This document shows positions 40,536 through 49,637 of a stretch of DNA of 64,000 nt, piece by piece. Made by a program: the position numbers and the translations under genes. The notes under the pieces were generated by a model that searched no databases, was not told where the DNA came from, and was given only the letters and a program-made list of their open reading frames with translations. The stretch comes from Asaia krungthepensis NRIC 0535 (lineage in GTDB: Bacteria; Pseudomonadota; Alphaproteobacteria; Acetobacterales; Acetobacteraceae). Position 1 is the first letter of the stretch, and each line of letters opens with the position of its first letter. The DNA lies in the NCBI RefSeq assembly GCF_025995175.1, contig NZ_BAPV01000003.1, forward strand, positions 186,001 through 250,000, in the 5' to 3' direction.

Positions 40536-40680
40536 GGGGTCCTCGCAAACTGATCTGTCGCTGCGCGCGACATGAACGGCAGCGTTTTCAAGCTGGGCGC
40601 ATAAATGCTTGCATTACGCCCCCGGGTCAAGTGTTTCCGGCAAAACGGTGGATTAATTTTGGTGTTCCGGGGAAAAAATC

Positions 40681-40713
40681 TTGAAGGGATCGAAGCAAGA
40701 ACTTAATAAGAAC
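40681..40713 (+). promoter_or_regulatory. lexA promoter with LexA box
   Basis: TTGAAG (40681-40686) and TAATAA (40704-40709) are spaced by 17 bases. GAAC-TTAATAA-GAAC (40699-40713) is an exact alphaproteobacterial LexA box (direct repeat with 7-base spacer) and covers the -10 element. This supports autorepression of lexA. The start codon is 59 bases further. Confidence 0.8.
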
Positions 40714-40771
40714 AGATGTATTCCGGGCGCGTGATGCTTCTTTTCCCACACGCTCAGGAGAGAGGAACCCC

Positions 40772-41491
40772 ATGCTCACACGCAAGCAACATCAGCTCCT
40801 GCTTTATATAGACTCCTACCTCAAGCGGACGGGTTTCTCTCCCTCTTTCGACGAGATGAAGGAAGCGCTCGAGCTTCGTTCCAAATCTGGAATTCACCGT
40901 CTGATCTCGGCGCTGGAAGAGCGCGGCTTTCTGCGGCGTCACCATCATCGTGCGCGCGCACTCGAGATCGTCCGTTTGCCTGTCATGGAGGCGCCTGTCA
41001 TGTCCGTGACACCGGAAACAGTGTCCGATGGCTCCGGCGCCTTTCCCCGTCTGGCCCATAGCCGAGATCGCGCCCCTTTGGCGCCATTCGATAACGCGTC
41101 AAACCAGGTTGTCGGCGTGCCGCTTTTTGGCCGCATTGCCGCGGGTCTGCCCATCGAGGCTTTCCGGGATCAAGGCGAGCAAATCGATATCCCGGCCGCG
41201 CAACTTGGAAATGGCCGACATTACGCCCTGCATGTGTCGGGCGATTCGATGATCGATGCGGGAATCCTGGATGGCGATACCGTGATCATCCGCCAGGCGG
41301 AGACCGCGGAAAACGGGCAGATCATCGTTGCGCTCGTCGATGGACAGGAGGTGACGCTCAAGCGTCTGCGACAGAAAGGGAAATCCATCGCGCTGGAACC
41401 GGCAAATGCCGCCTATGAAACACAGATATTCCCACAGAACAGGGTCAGCATCCAGGGCGTTCTGATCGGGCTTTATCGCCAGTACAAATGA
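40772..41491 (+). CDS. lexA: SOS repressor LexA
   Basis: The 239-residue protein has an N-terminal winged helix (about 1-68, DEMKEALELRSKSGIHRLISALEERGF) and a C-terminal self-cleaving S24 domain. The cleavage pair is A124-G125 (RIAAGLPIEAF), the catalytic serine S159 (HVSGDSM) and the lysine K197 (TLKRL). The linker, about 70-115, is longer than in E. coli, as in other alphaproteobacteria. A LexA box overlaps its promoter. Confidence 0.95.
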   Translation: MLTRKQHQLLLYIDSYLKRTGFSPSFDEMKEALELRSKSGIHRLISALEERGFLRRHHHRARALEIVRLPVMEAPVMSVTPETVSDGSGAFPRLAHSRDRAPLAPFDNASNQVVGVPLFGRIAAGLPIEAFRDQGEQIDIPAAQLGNGRHYALHVSGDSMIDAGILDGDTVIIRQAETAENGQIIVALVDGQEVTLKRLRQKGKSIALEPANAAYETQIFPQNRVSIQGVLIGLYRQYK

Positions 41492-41534
41492 GGACGCGCT
41501 CCTGATCGTTCTCCCCTGGTCGTGAGTTGCGGCG

Positions 41535-42920
41535 CTAGAGACTCGCGCTGTCTATGAGCCCTTTGAGACGCTCGGACAGGGATGGGTCCGTCATCTGAGC
41601 AACGTTGAAGCGCATGAACTGTGCTGTGGCGGGCGAGTCACCGAACACAGCCCCGGGGGCAAGCACGAGATTTTTGTCCAGAGCCAGACGTGCGAGACGG
41701 GAAACGTCGCATCCGTCCGGCATCTGTCCCCACAGACTGAAGCCCCCCTTGGGTCTGATCGTCACCTCGATACCCATCGAGGCAAGGCGCTCTGCACAGT
41801 CTCGACGCAAACGCGCGAGTTTGCGGTTCAGTGTCTCCAGATGCCTCCGATATCCCCCTCCTTTGAGGACATACTCGGCGATCGCAGCCGCTACAGGACT
41901 GGCTCCGGCAAAGCCTGTTGCGATCTGCAGATCTCCCAGCGCCCGGATCAGATCGGGTCGCGCGGCGATATAGCCGCAGCGCAGCGACGCCGAGAGCGTT
42001 TTGGAGAATGACCCTATCCTGATGACATGGTTCAGTCCGTCGAGTGGCGCGAGACTGGGTGTCTCGCGTGGAGCGAAATCGGCAAAGATATCATCCTCGA
42101 CAATCTGCACACCGTGCTGCGAAGCGACGACAAGAAGCCGATGGGCGGCGCGCAGGGTGATCGATCCGCCAGTCGGGTTCTGAAGGCCCGAATTGGTCAG
42201 ATACAGGACCGGCTTTTCTTCCTGGACGACGCGGGCAAAGACCGCCAGATCCGGGCCATCGGCTCCGAATGGGACGCCGACTACACGGACCCGATGTACG
42301 GCAAGAAGCGCCCTGAAGTTGAAATAGCACGGGTCATCGATAAGAACGCAATCGCCCGGCTTGAGCAGAAGACGGCAGACCATGTCCATCGCCTGGGTAC
42401 CGGAATTCGTCAGAAGTATATGGTCGATCGGTGCAAGGAAATGCTCTTCAGCGAAACGGCGAGAGAGCAGATGGCGCAGCCCGGGCGACCCCATGGCTGG
42501 CCCATAGCCTGTCAGCAAGGCGTCATCGGCCCTCGCAACGTCGCGCATCGCCATGCGCAGCAAAGCCTGCGGCATCCAGGCCTCGGGCAACCATCCGCAG
42601 CCTGGTTGAACCATCCCGGAATCAGCCTCCAGCGCCTGACGGGATACCCAGAAGGGGTCCAGGGCATGATCTTCCCTCCCCCTCCTGCCAGGCTGGGCTA
42701 TCGACGCAGACGACACGTAATAGCCGGAGCCGGGACGTGCGACGATTATCCCTTCTGCAACCAGCCTCTCATAGGCCTCATTGACGGTAGAGGGCGACAT
42801 GGCGATCTGGCTTGCGAAACGCCGGATCGACGGCAGGCGCTCACCATGAGCGAGGCTCCCTGTCCTGATACGCGCTCTTATCGCTTCGAGGGCGATCGCA
42901 ATCTTGCTGTCGGTTTTCAT
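41535..42920 (-). CDS. MocR-type regulator (GntR helix-turn-helix plus aminotransferase domain)
   Basis: The 461-residue protein has an N-terminal GntR winged helix (about 1-70, LPSIRRFASQIAMSPSTVNEAYERLVAEGIIVARPGSGYYV) joined to a fold-type I aminotransferase-like domain that keeps the PLP lysine in IGSFSKTLSASLRCGYI. MocR proteins sense PLP, amino acids or derivatives. It is divergent from an EamA exporter, 129 bases away, and probably controls it. ATG 42920 begins the homology; in-frame codons upstream to 43073 run into the divergent gene. Confidence 0.87.
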   Translation of the reverse strand: MKTDSKIAIALEAIRARIRTGSLAHGERLPSIRRFASQIAMSPSTVNEAYERLVAEGIIVARPGSGYYVSSASIAQPGRRGREDHALDPFWVSRQALEADSGMVQPGCGWLPEAWMPQALLRMAMRDVARADDALLTGYGPAMGSPGLRHLLSRRFAEEHFLAPIDHILLTNSGTQAMDMVCRLLLKPGDCVLIDDPCYFNFRALLAVHRVRVVGVPFGADGPDLAVFARVVQEEKPVLYLTNSGLQNPTGGSITLRAAHRLLVVASQHGVQIVEDDIFADFAPRETPSLAPLDGLNHVIRIGSFSKTLSASLRCGYIAARPDLIRALGDLQIATGFAGASPVAAAIAEYVLKGGGYRRHLETLNRKLARLRRDCAERLASMGIEVTIRPKGGFSLWGQMPDGCDVSRLARLALDKNLVLAPGAVFGDSPATAQFMRFNVAQMTDPSLSERLKGLIDSASL

Positions 42921-42931
42921 ATCGATATCGC

Positions 42932-42960
42932 AACTGTATGGTTTCTGCCTCCAAACAGTT
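42932..42960. promoter_or_regulatory. Inverted repeat in the mocR-eamA divergent promoter region
   Basis: AACTGT (42932-42937) and ACAGTT (42955-42960) face each other across 17 bases, 12 bases before the regulator start. It is a candidate binding site for the MocR protein, though members of this family often prefer direct repeats. Confidence 0.35.
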
Positions 42961-43049
42961 TGAGCAATGCCCCGCTGACTGTCCATGTTCCGAGACGAGG
43001 TGCCGTTGCATTCTTGGCATGACCCAGTGTAAGAAGAGGAATTGCGACT

Positions 43050-43922
43050 ATGGACGCTGCTACGGGAAAGCAATCGAGCGGGACGTTGAGCGGTCTGATC
43101 GGCATCGCTGTTTTCAGTGGCTCCCTCCCTGCCACGAGAATTGCCGAGTCCGGATTCCCTCCCTTGTTTCTGACCGCTGCGCGCGCGTCGATTGCTGCTC
43201 TGCTCGGGCTGGCCCTGCTTGCGGCCCTGCGCCAGGCGCGTCCGGACAGGCAGGCACTCGGGCCACTCCTCATCGTCGCGCTCGGGGTCGTCGTAGGTTA
43301 TCCGCTGCTGTCAGCCTGCGCACTCCAGCATATCGAGTCAGTGCGCTCGGCCATGTGGACGGGTCTGCTCCCTCTGAGCACGGCTTTTTTCGCCGTCATC
43401 CGCAATGGCGAGCGGCCTTCCCCCCTCTTCTGGCTCCTGTCCCTTTGCGGCGCAGCGGCTGTCGCCGCCTACGCTCTGACCCAGACCCATGGTGGCTCGT
43501 TGATCGGGGACGGACTGATGCTGGCCGCCGTGCTGGTATGCGGTCTGGGCTACGCCGAGGGCGCATCGCTTTCACGCAAGCTGGGAGGCTGGCAGGTCAT
43601 CTCCTGGGCGCTGGGGCTCGCTTCCCCCGCCATGATCGTGCTGGCCCTTGTGACGCGCCCTCCCGGTTGGGAGAATGTGTCTGGCGCCGCATGGTGTTCG
43701 CTGGCCTATGTGGCGCTCTTCAGCATGATGCTGGGTTTCGTATTCTGGTATCATGGCCTGGCACAAGGCGGCGTGGCGAGGATTGGCCAGTTACAGCTAT
43801 TGCAGCCCTTTGGCGGTCTCGCGCTTTCGGCGTGGCTGCTTCATGAGGCCGTCCCGCCTCTGATGATTGGCGTCACGCTGGTGGTACTGGCATGCGTGTT
43901 TGGTGCAAGGCGCGCCGCCTGA
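43050..43922 (+). CDS. EamA/DMT-family exporter
   Basis: The 290-residue protein has ten hydrophobic segments in two EamA repeats (about 10-140 and 150-285) and RhtA-like landmarks such as SALGVVVGYPLLSACALQHIESVRSAMWTGLLPLSTAFFAVI and LQPFGGLALSAWLLHE. It should move small metabolites, likely amino acids, outward across the inner membrane. AGAGGA precedes ATG 43050. The divergent MocR regulator suggests induction by an amino-acid-like signal. Confidence 0.82.
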   Translation: MDAATGKQSSGTLSGLIGIAVFSGSLPATRIAESGFPPLFLTAARASIAALLGLALLAALRQARPDRQALGPLLIVALGVVVGYPLLSACALQHIESVRSAMWTGLLPLSTAFFAVIRNGERPSPLFWLLSLCGAAAVAAYALTQTHGGSLIGDGLMLAAVLVCGLGYAEGASLSRKLGGWQVISWALGLASPAMIVLALVTRPPGWENVSGAAWCSLAYVALFSMMLGFVFWYHGLAQGGVARIGQLQLLQPFGGLALSAWLLHEAVPPLMIGVTLVVLACVFGARRAA

Positions 43923-43943
43923 GAATAAAGGCGGTGCCGCTCC

Positions 43944-44507
43944 TCAGTGCGCCGCCTTGTCCCGACTGACGCTCACCGTGCCGTCCGGTGCGATCAACGT
44001 ATTCGTGCCATCGCCATTCGGGATCACGATCGTTCCGCTGCGGCCAGGGGCGATATATTTATGGGCATTGTCCTCTACCGAGGACGACAATGACGGGCGT
44101 GAAGCGGTGTGCACCCCGTGAACCATGCCGTCATGCTCGCCCATCTCCAGCGTTGCGCCATCGCCCAGCTGGATCGCGCTGTCTCCGCTCGCGCCATGAC
44201 TCTTGGTCATCGAGCCAAAATAGCTGTTCGTGTCGGCAAGGGCGTCACGCAACCCGTTCGGGGAGGCCTCGACATCTCGCAGCGTTGGCAGGGGCTGCGG
44301 TGCACCCGGCCAGATATTGCCGTTTTCGGGAAGGATCGGCATGGCGAGATAGGCGTGGCCACGCACCTTCTCCATGTTCTCGGAAATGCCCTCGGGCATG
44401 TTCGGATTAGCCCCGGGAAGTGTCGCGGTGTCGTGAATCGATTTCCCGAAACCGGAACAGCCACTCAACAAAACAGGAATCGCTAAAAGAGCGGCCTTTC
44501 TCATCAC
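43944..44507 (-). CDS. Hypothetical lipoprotein
   Basis: This 187-residue protein has a lipoprotein signal (lipobox LLSGC, Cys17). The mature part is Gly/Asn/Pro-rich and poorly ordered, with GNIWPGAPQPLPTLRDVEASP and a C-terminal GTIVIPNGDGTNTLIAPDGTV beta-type repeat. I know no assigned domain; similar proteins occur mainly in acetic acid bacteria by my recollection. It ends 21 bases from the convergent exporter gene and its function is unknown. Confidence 0.7.
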   Translation of the reverse strand: MMRKAALLAIPVLLSGCSGFGKSIHDTATLPGANPNMPEGISENMEKVRGHAYLAMPILPENGNIWPGAPQPLPTLRDVEASPNGLRDALADTNSYFGSMTKSHGASGDSAIQLGDGATLEMGEHDGMVHGVHTASRPSLSSSVEDNAHKYIAPGRSGTIVIPNGDGTNTLIAPDGTVSVSRDKAAH

Positions 44508-44588
44508 TTACTCCAGGGATGTCATCCACGCTCTTTTAAGCGCTGAGGCCGTCTGACGCCAGATACAGAACATGTATAGAGCGTGATA

Positions 44589-45194
44589 CTAATGCGAGAC
44601 CTTGGCAGAGGACCGGTTTGTGCCGGATCCCATCATTCTCGAGAGCCCCGTTACCAGATATCCCCACCCACTCAACACGGTCGGTACAACCGAAATCCAG
44701 AGCATGAGCGCGCCAAGCTGCGTGAAGGAGATCATACCCAGCCCGATCTGACGGGGCATGGCATCACCTGCAAGCAGGAAACCGATGGCGACCATCTGGA
44801 TACCTGTTTTCCACTTCGCAAGGCGCGTGGAAGGGAGTGTGGCTCGCTGACTTGCCATGTACTCGCGCAAGCCGCTGACCATGATCTCGCGAATGAGGAT
44901 GATGATTGCGGCAAACAACGCGCCGTCGGTCAGTCGACCATAGCCCGCCAGGGCCAGAAGAAGCGCGCCCACCAACAGCTTGTCAGCAATCGGATCCATC
45001 ATTCGCCCGAGCTCGGATCCCTGCTTCCACCTGCGCGCGAGCATACCGTCAAGATAATCGGTGATACATGCGGCGACATAAAGAATGCAGGCAATGCCAT
45101 CAGCAAGCGGGCTGGCGAAAGCGATGAGGGCAACGAGCACAGGTATCGAGGCGATACGAAGCAGGGTCAGGATGTTGGGCAGATCTGTCAGCAT
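44589..45194 (-). CDS. pgsA: CDP-diacylglycerol-glycerol-3-phosphate 3-phosphatidyltransferase
   Basis: The 201-residue inner-membrane enzyme makes phosphatidylglycerol phosphate. The CDP-alcohol phosphatidyltransferase motif DYLDGMLARRWKQGSELGRMMDPIADK fits D-X2-DG-X2-AR-X8-G-X3-D-X3-D exactly. Four or five membrane segments are visible. It follows uvrC by a short gap on the same strand, an order common in proteobacteria. Confidence 0.94.
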   Translation of the reverse strand: MLTDLPNILTLLRIASIPVLVALIAFASPLADGIACILYVAACITDYLDGMLARRWKQGSELGRMMDPIADKLLVGALLLALAGYGRLTDGALFAAIIILIREIMVSGLREYMASQRATLPSTRLAKWKTGIQMVAIGFLLAGDAMPRQIGLGMISFTQLGALMLWISVVPTVLSGWGYLVTGLSRMMGSGTNRSSAKVSH

Positions 45195-45307
45195 GAATCG
45201 TCCCCGGTACCGCCATTGAAATCAATCAGCCTTGCGCGCTTCCAGCCATAAGCATGAATCGCGTCACCATGATAGGCTCGGTTTCGCTCCACCATAGCGC
45301 CTGCCTG

Positions 45308-47233
45308 CTATTGGGGGTGAAAAAAGGCGTAGATTGTGCGGGCGATCTCCGAATTGATTCCCCCGACCGTTGCCAGTTCCTCGACGCTTGCGCCACGTAC
45401 ACCGCGCACCGATCCGAACCGTGTCAGGAGCGCGCGCTTCCTGACGGCGCCGATACCCGGAACGCTGTCCAGTTCGGAAGTCTTGATGGCCTTGCTTCGT
45501 CCTGCTCTGTGCGTGGTGATGGCGAAGCGGTGGGCCTCGTCACGCAAGCGCTGAAGATAGTACAGGACCGGGTCGTTATGCGGCATCTGGAAGGGCGCAC
45601 GCCCCTCCTGGAAAAACCACTCCCTGCCGGCATCCCGGTCAGGGCCCTTGGCGATGGCGACTATCGGGATATCGCGCACGTTCAGTTCCTCGAGCACTGC
45701 CCGCACGGCATTGAATTGGCCTAACCCGCCGTCGATCAACAGGAGGTCCGGCCAGTCCTGAGGGCGCTCATCCGGCGCTGCAGGGTCACGTCGGCCGAAA
45801 CGCCGCTCCATGACCTCGCGCATCATGCCGAAATCGTCGCCAGGCGTGACCGGCCCCTTGATGGCAAATTTGCGGTAGGCGCGCTTGGTGAACCCCTCCG
45901 GTCCGGCGACGACCATCACACCATAGGCGTGCTGCCCCATGATATGGGAATTATCATAGGTCTCGATGCGGCCCGGCGGTCCCTCAAGCCCGAAAGCGGA
46001 CGCGACACCATCCAGCAGCTTGCTCACACCGGCGCTTTCCGCCAGACGGCGCTCGAGAGCCTCACGCGCATTGGTCTCCGCATGGCGCACGACATCGCGC
46101 CGTTCGCCACGCTGGGGTTGGAGCAATTCCACCTTGCGGCCACGTTTGAGCGTGAGTGCCTCGGAAACCAGATCGAGCTCGGCCGGGTCGGTGTTCAGCA
46201 GAATCTGGGGCGGCGGCGGCTTGTCGTCGTAGAACTGCAGCAGAAATGCGGAGAGGATATCTGCAGCCTGATCGTCCTCTGCGTGATCGGGATAGAACGC
46301 GCGATTACCGTTATTGCGGCTGTTACGAATGAAAAAGACCTGGATGCAGGTCTTTCCTGCCTGCTGCCACAGGGCAATGATATCGGCGTCGCCGATCGAG
46401 GCAGGGTTGATGATCCCCGATTCCTGCATGCTCGAAAACCCCCGGATACGGTCCCGGATTGTCGCAGCGCGCTCGAACTCCAGAGCTTCGGAGGCCTTTT
46501 CCATCTCCTCAACGAGCGTTTTGTGTACGTCGGTGCTCTTGCCTGAGAGGAACTGCTTCGTTTCCTCGACGAGCGACGCATATTGAGCTGTCGTGACACG
46601 TTCCACGCAGGGTGCCGAGCAGCGACGGATTTGATACAGCAGGCAGGGTCGCGTGCGCGACGAAAGAACTGCGTCGCTGCATGATCTGAGCAGGAAGCTG
46701 CGCTGGATCAGGTTCAGTGTCTGGTTGACTGCCCATGCCGAGGCGAAAGGCCCCCAATAAGTGGCGTTCTTGACCGGACGCCCTCGCTGCTTGGTGATCT
46801 GCGGATAGTCGTGCCCCTCGGTCAGCATGATCCAGGGATAGGATTTGTCGTCACGCAGCAGGATGTTGAAGCGCGGCTTCATTTTCTTGATGTAGTTGGC
46901 TTCGAGAAGCAGCGCCTCCGCTTCGGTGCGGGTCGTCACAATCTCCATGGATCGCGTGAGGCCGACCATCCGGCGCAGGCGTTCAGGCAACTGGTTCAGT
47001 CGCAGATAGGATGAGACGCGCTTCTTCAGGCTCAGCGCCTTGCCAACGTAGAGCACCTCCCCTTTCTCACCCAGCATGCGATAGACGCCCGGTGTCAGCG
47101 GGATCGTCTTCAGGGCCTCGCGTATCGCTTCTGTTCCCTCCTTGCGCGGCGATACCTGAACCTCGCCAGCGGGGGAAGCCACGCCTTCGAGCGCGACTGG
47201 GGTCCCGGCGCTCAAGCTACGCCCCCGTGACAC
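45308..47233 (-). CDS. uvrC: Excinuclease ABC subunit C
   Basis: The 641-residue nuclease makes both incisions in nucleotide excision repair with UvrA and UvrB. A GIY-YIG domain (about 40-120, [19 protein letters not shown]), a UVR domain ([23 protein letters not shown]), an RNase H-like endonuclease domain ([13 protein letters not shown]) and C-terminal helix-hairpin-helix motifs are present. The GTG at 47233 gives an N-terminal extension of about 35 residues before the nuclease domain, with a weak ribosome site, so the true start may be further in. Confidence 0.94.
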   Translation of the reverse strand: MSRGRSLSAGTPVALEGVASPAGEVQVSPRKEGTEAIREALKTIPLTPGVYRMLGEKGEVLYVGKALSLKKRVSSYLRLNQLPERLRRMVGLTRSMEIVTTRTEAEALLLEANYIKKMKPRFNILLRDDKSYPWIMLTEGHDYPQITKQRGRPVKNATYWGPFASAWAVNQTLNLIQRSFLLRSCSDAVLSSRTRPCLLYQIRRCSAPCVERVTTAQYASLVEETKQFLSGKSTDVHKTLVEEMEKASEALEFERAATIRDRIRGFSSMQESGIINPASIGDADIIALWQQAGKTCIQVFFIRNSRNNGNRAFYPDHAEDDQAADILSAFLLQFYDDKPPPPQILLNTDPAELDLVSEALTLKRGRKVELLQPQRGERRDVVRHAETNAREALERRLAESAGVSKLLDGVASAFGLEGPPGRIETYDNSHIMGQHAYGVMVVAGPEGFTKRAYRKFAIKGPVTPGDDFGMMREVMERRFGRRDPAAPDERPQDWPDLLLIDGGLGQFNAVRAVLEELNVRDIPIVAIAKGPDRDAGREWFFQEGRAPFQMPHNDPVLYYLQRLRDEAHRFAITTHRAGRSKAIKTSELDSVPGIGAVRKRALLTRFGSVRGVRGASVEELATVGGINSEIARTIYAFFHPQ

Positions 47234-47248
47234 AGGCTGATCGCCAGT

Positions 47249-47271
47249 TCATCCACGGAACATGTGGATAA
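47249..47271. promoter_or_regulatory. DnaA boxes ahead of uvrC
   Basis: TGTGGATAA (47263-47271) is an exact DnaA box (complement TTATCCACA); TCATCCACG (47249-47257) matches 7 of 9. A further 7-of-9 copy, AGTGGACAA, is at 47455-47463. Between them lies an AT-rich stretch (47330-47395). Either DnaA control of uvrC or part of a replication-related site is possible. Confidence 0.45.
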
Positions 47272-47512
47272 GTCTGTGGGGCATCGCATGACAAATTGAT
47301 GACGGGCGCAGTTTGGCGCGCTTTGCGACGCTTTGCCTAAATTTTGTGCAACCAGAATTAAGCAGTTGATATTGAACAATTTTGCTCATCCGCATCGAAG
47401 AAACAGCGCCAAGACCTTGGAAACACAGGGAGTCAATCCCCGAACATCACCGTAAGTGGACAAAATTCACGTTCCACGTGACAGAACGATCCTGTTTTGT
47501 TCGAAGTTGCCT

Positions 47513-48502
47513 CTACCTCTGTTCAGCTTGCGCCATCACCCGCAGGAAATTGCCACCCCATATTGCGGAGAGTTCGGCCTCCGTGAAGCCGGCAGCACGC
47601 AGCGCTTCCGTCACAGCTGGCGTCTCCCCGGCATGGGCCCAGCCCTCGATCATGCCGCCGCCATCGAAATCGGAGGAGACCCCGACATGATCCACCCCGA
47701 TCAGGTCAGCAACATAACGCACGTGACGGGCGAGGTCGTGAACACCGGCGCGACCTGCAGCACTGGGCTTGAGGAATGAGGACATGGCTGTGATCTGGAT
47801 GACCCCCCCGGTGTCTCGAAGCCTGCGCAGCTGCTCGTCATCGAGGTTGCGCGGATGATCGCACAATGCCCGGGCGCAGGAATGACTGGCGATGATCGGG
47901 GTGCTCGAGACTTCAGCAGCCTGCAGCATGGTCGTCTTCGCGGCATGGGAGACATCGACCAGTATGCCGTGTGTGTTCATGAGCGCTATCGCATCACGCC
48001 CCTGCGATGACAGGCCACCGTGCAGCTCGCGTTCATCACCGAGCGCGGGGAGCGGAATTGCCGCATCGGCCAGATCGTTATGCCCGTTATGGGTGAGCGT
48101 CATATAGCGCACCCCCATCGACGCCAGAACCTCGATACGGGACGGGTCGCCGCCCAGAGCGTGTCCATTTTCCACAGCAGGCACCACCACGGTCCTGTCC
48201 TGGCTGAATGCTGCCCTCACATCGGCGGCGCTCCGGCAGACGGTCACAGCATCGCTGGCAAGGCCATTTATCACGGCCAGCATCGCCTGCACTCTCGCCC
48301 AGGCCTCGGCCCTCCCGTCAGCTTCCAGACGGGTCTGGGGAATATAGGCAGCGAGGCAGACGGCTTTCAGGCCGCCCTCTCGAAGCTTGGGCAGATCGAC
48401 CTGACGCGCGGGCGAACCGGTCTCGAAATCCTGACGATCAGGCCAGGGAATATCAATGTGGGAGTCGAGGGTCAGGAGCTGGTCGTGTGTCGCGGATGTC
48501 AT
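47513..48502 (-). CDS. Membrane dipeptidase (renal dipeptidase, M19 family)
   Basis: The 329-residue metallopeptidase has the first zinc motif DSHIDIPW near the start, the bridging glutamate in VVPAVENGHALGG, and later histidines in TLTHNGHNDLA, SHSCARALCDHPRNLDD. Family members cleave dipeptides, including D-amino-acid-containing ones. There is no signal peptide, so a cytosolic location is likely. It is followed by uvrC after 279 bases and divergent from xthA. Confidence 0.87.
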   Translation of the reverse strand: MTSATHDQLLTLDSHIDIPWPDRQDFETGSPARQVDLPKLREGGLKAVCLAAYIPQTRLEADGRAEAWARVQAMLAVINGLASDAVTVCRSAADVRAAFSQDRTVVVPAVENGHALGGDPSRIEVLASMGVRYMTLTHNGHNDLADAAIPLPALGDERELHGGLSSQGRDAIALMNTHGILVDVSHAAKTTMLQAAEVSSTPIIASHSCARALCDHPRNLDDEQLRRLRDTGGVIQITAMSSFLKPSAAGRAGVHDLARHVRYVADLIGVDHVGVSSDFDGGGMIEGWAHAGETPAVTEALRAAGFTEAELSAIWGGNFLRVMAQAEQR

Positions 48503-48580
48503 GAGAGCATAAATGGGCTATCCGAACGCAGCGGCAAGAGGCATTCCTGCTCTTCGCGGCAATTTGGAGGATCGAAACCG

Positions 48581-49384
48581 ATGCGGCTGATGACATGGAA
48601 TATCAACTCGTTGCGTCTGCGCCTCCCTCTCCTCGCGCGGCTGATCGAGGAGCAAAGTCCCGACATCATCTGCCTACAGGAAACCAAGGTTCCGGACCCG
48701 CTCTTTCCCGCGCAGGCGTTGCGGGAGCTGGGATATGACCACCAGCATTTCATGGGCATGAAGGGATATAATGGCGTTGCCATCCTCTCCCGCCACCCGA
48801 TCCGAGCGCTTGACGCGGTACCGGACTGGTGCGGCAAGAGCGATACCCGTCATATCGGGATCACAGTCGAGACCGACAGGGGCACCGTGACCCTGCATGA
48901 TTTCTATGTTCCAGCGGGCGGCGACATTGCCGATCCTGCGGTGAACGACAAGTTTGCCCATAAACTGGCATTTCTCGAGGAGGTCACAAGCTGGTTCCGC
49001 AAAAATCCGCCTGTGCGCTCTATCGTGGTTGGCGATCTCAATATCGCTCCGCTCGAGCACGATGTATGGAGCCACAAGCAGCTTGCCGATGTGGTCAGCC
49101 ACACACTGCCAGAGATCGAGCGCCTGAAAGCCTGGAGCGATACAGGCTTCGTCGATGCCATGCGTCTGGTCGTCCCGCCTGAGCAGAAGCTCTACACCTG
49201 GTGGTCCTATCGCAATCGCGACTGGAAACTCTCGAACCGTGGGAGACGCCTCGACCACGTATGGCTCACACCGGATCTGCGCGAGCATCTGCAGGATGTC
49301 GCCGTATTGAAAGACGTGCGGGACTGGTCGAGCCCATCCGATCATGTTCCAGTGATCGTCGATCTCGCGCTGAACCCCGCCTGA
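48581..49384 (+). CDS. xthA: Exodeoxyribonuclease III
   Basis: The 267-residue AP endonuclease/3' exonuclease acts in base excision repair. It has TWNINSLRLR, QETK, DFYVPAGG, VVGDLNIAP and the terminal WSSPSDHVPVIVDL catalytic His-Asp motif. ATG 48581 is preceded by GGAGG; the frame is open far upstream but only as an antisense reading of the M19 gene. Hairpins follow the stop. Confidence 0.93.
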   Translation: MRLMTWNINSLRLRLPLLARLIEEQSPDIICLQETKVPDPLFPAQALRELGYDHQHFMGMKGYNGVAILSRHPIRALDAVPDWCGKSDTRHIGITVETDRGTVTLHDFYVPAGGDIADPAVNDKFAHKLAFLEEVTSWFRKNPPVRSIVVGDLNIAPLEHDVWSHKQLADVVSHTLPEIERLKAWSDTGFVDAMRLVVPPEQKLYTWWSYRNRDWKLSNRGRRLDHVWLTPDLREHLQDVAVLKDVRDWSSPSDHVPVIVDLALNPA

Positions 49385-49415
49385 AAAGACGAACAGGCTG
49401 CGGGAGACTGGAAGT

Positions 49416-49436
49416 CGCCTGAGGGCGGATCAGGCG
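49416..49436. terminator. Hairpin after xthA
   Basis: CGCCTGA, seven-base loop, TCAGGCG: exact seven-base arms 32 bases after the xthA stop. No T-run follows. Confidence 0.35.
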
Positions 49437-49588
49437 CCCGAACATTCACAGCGATCTGACCGGTGGCTGTGATGCGTCTGGAAGGGGATAAATACCAAGC
49501 GGGGATGATGACCCCGACCGCATGCTTTGGCCCTTTTTTGCGCCCTGTAACGGATGGCGCGGTTTGCGAAGGACTTCGAGGCCGTACT

Positions 49589-49620
49589 CCCTCCTCTCTC
49601 CTGACAAGAAAAGAGGAGGG
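49589..49620. terminator. Hairpin between xthA and the response regulator
   Basis: CCCTCCTCT and AGAGGAGGG enclose a 14-base loop. It stands between two convergent genes and could end both transcripts, but has no clear T-run on either strand. Confidence 0.4.
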
Positions 49621-49637
49621 GACATCGGGGGGTGCTA

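Noticed and set aside
40150-40548. A 132-codon minus-strand frame across rpmG and its terminator
   Set aside because: It is out of frame with L33 over most of its length and continues through an intrinsic terminator; the tail has no match I recognise.
47247-47261. GTTC-N7-GAAC near uvrC as a LexA box
   Set aside because: The alphaproteobacterial box is a direct repeat (GTTC-N7-GTTC); this one is inverted and overlaps the weak DnaA box.
48020-48580. Open extension upstream of xthA
   Set aside because: It reads antisense through the M19 gene; the GGAGG site and homology put the xthA start at 48581.
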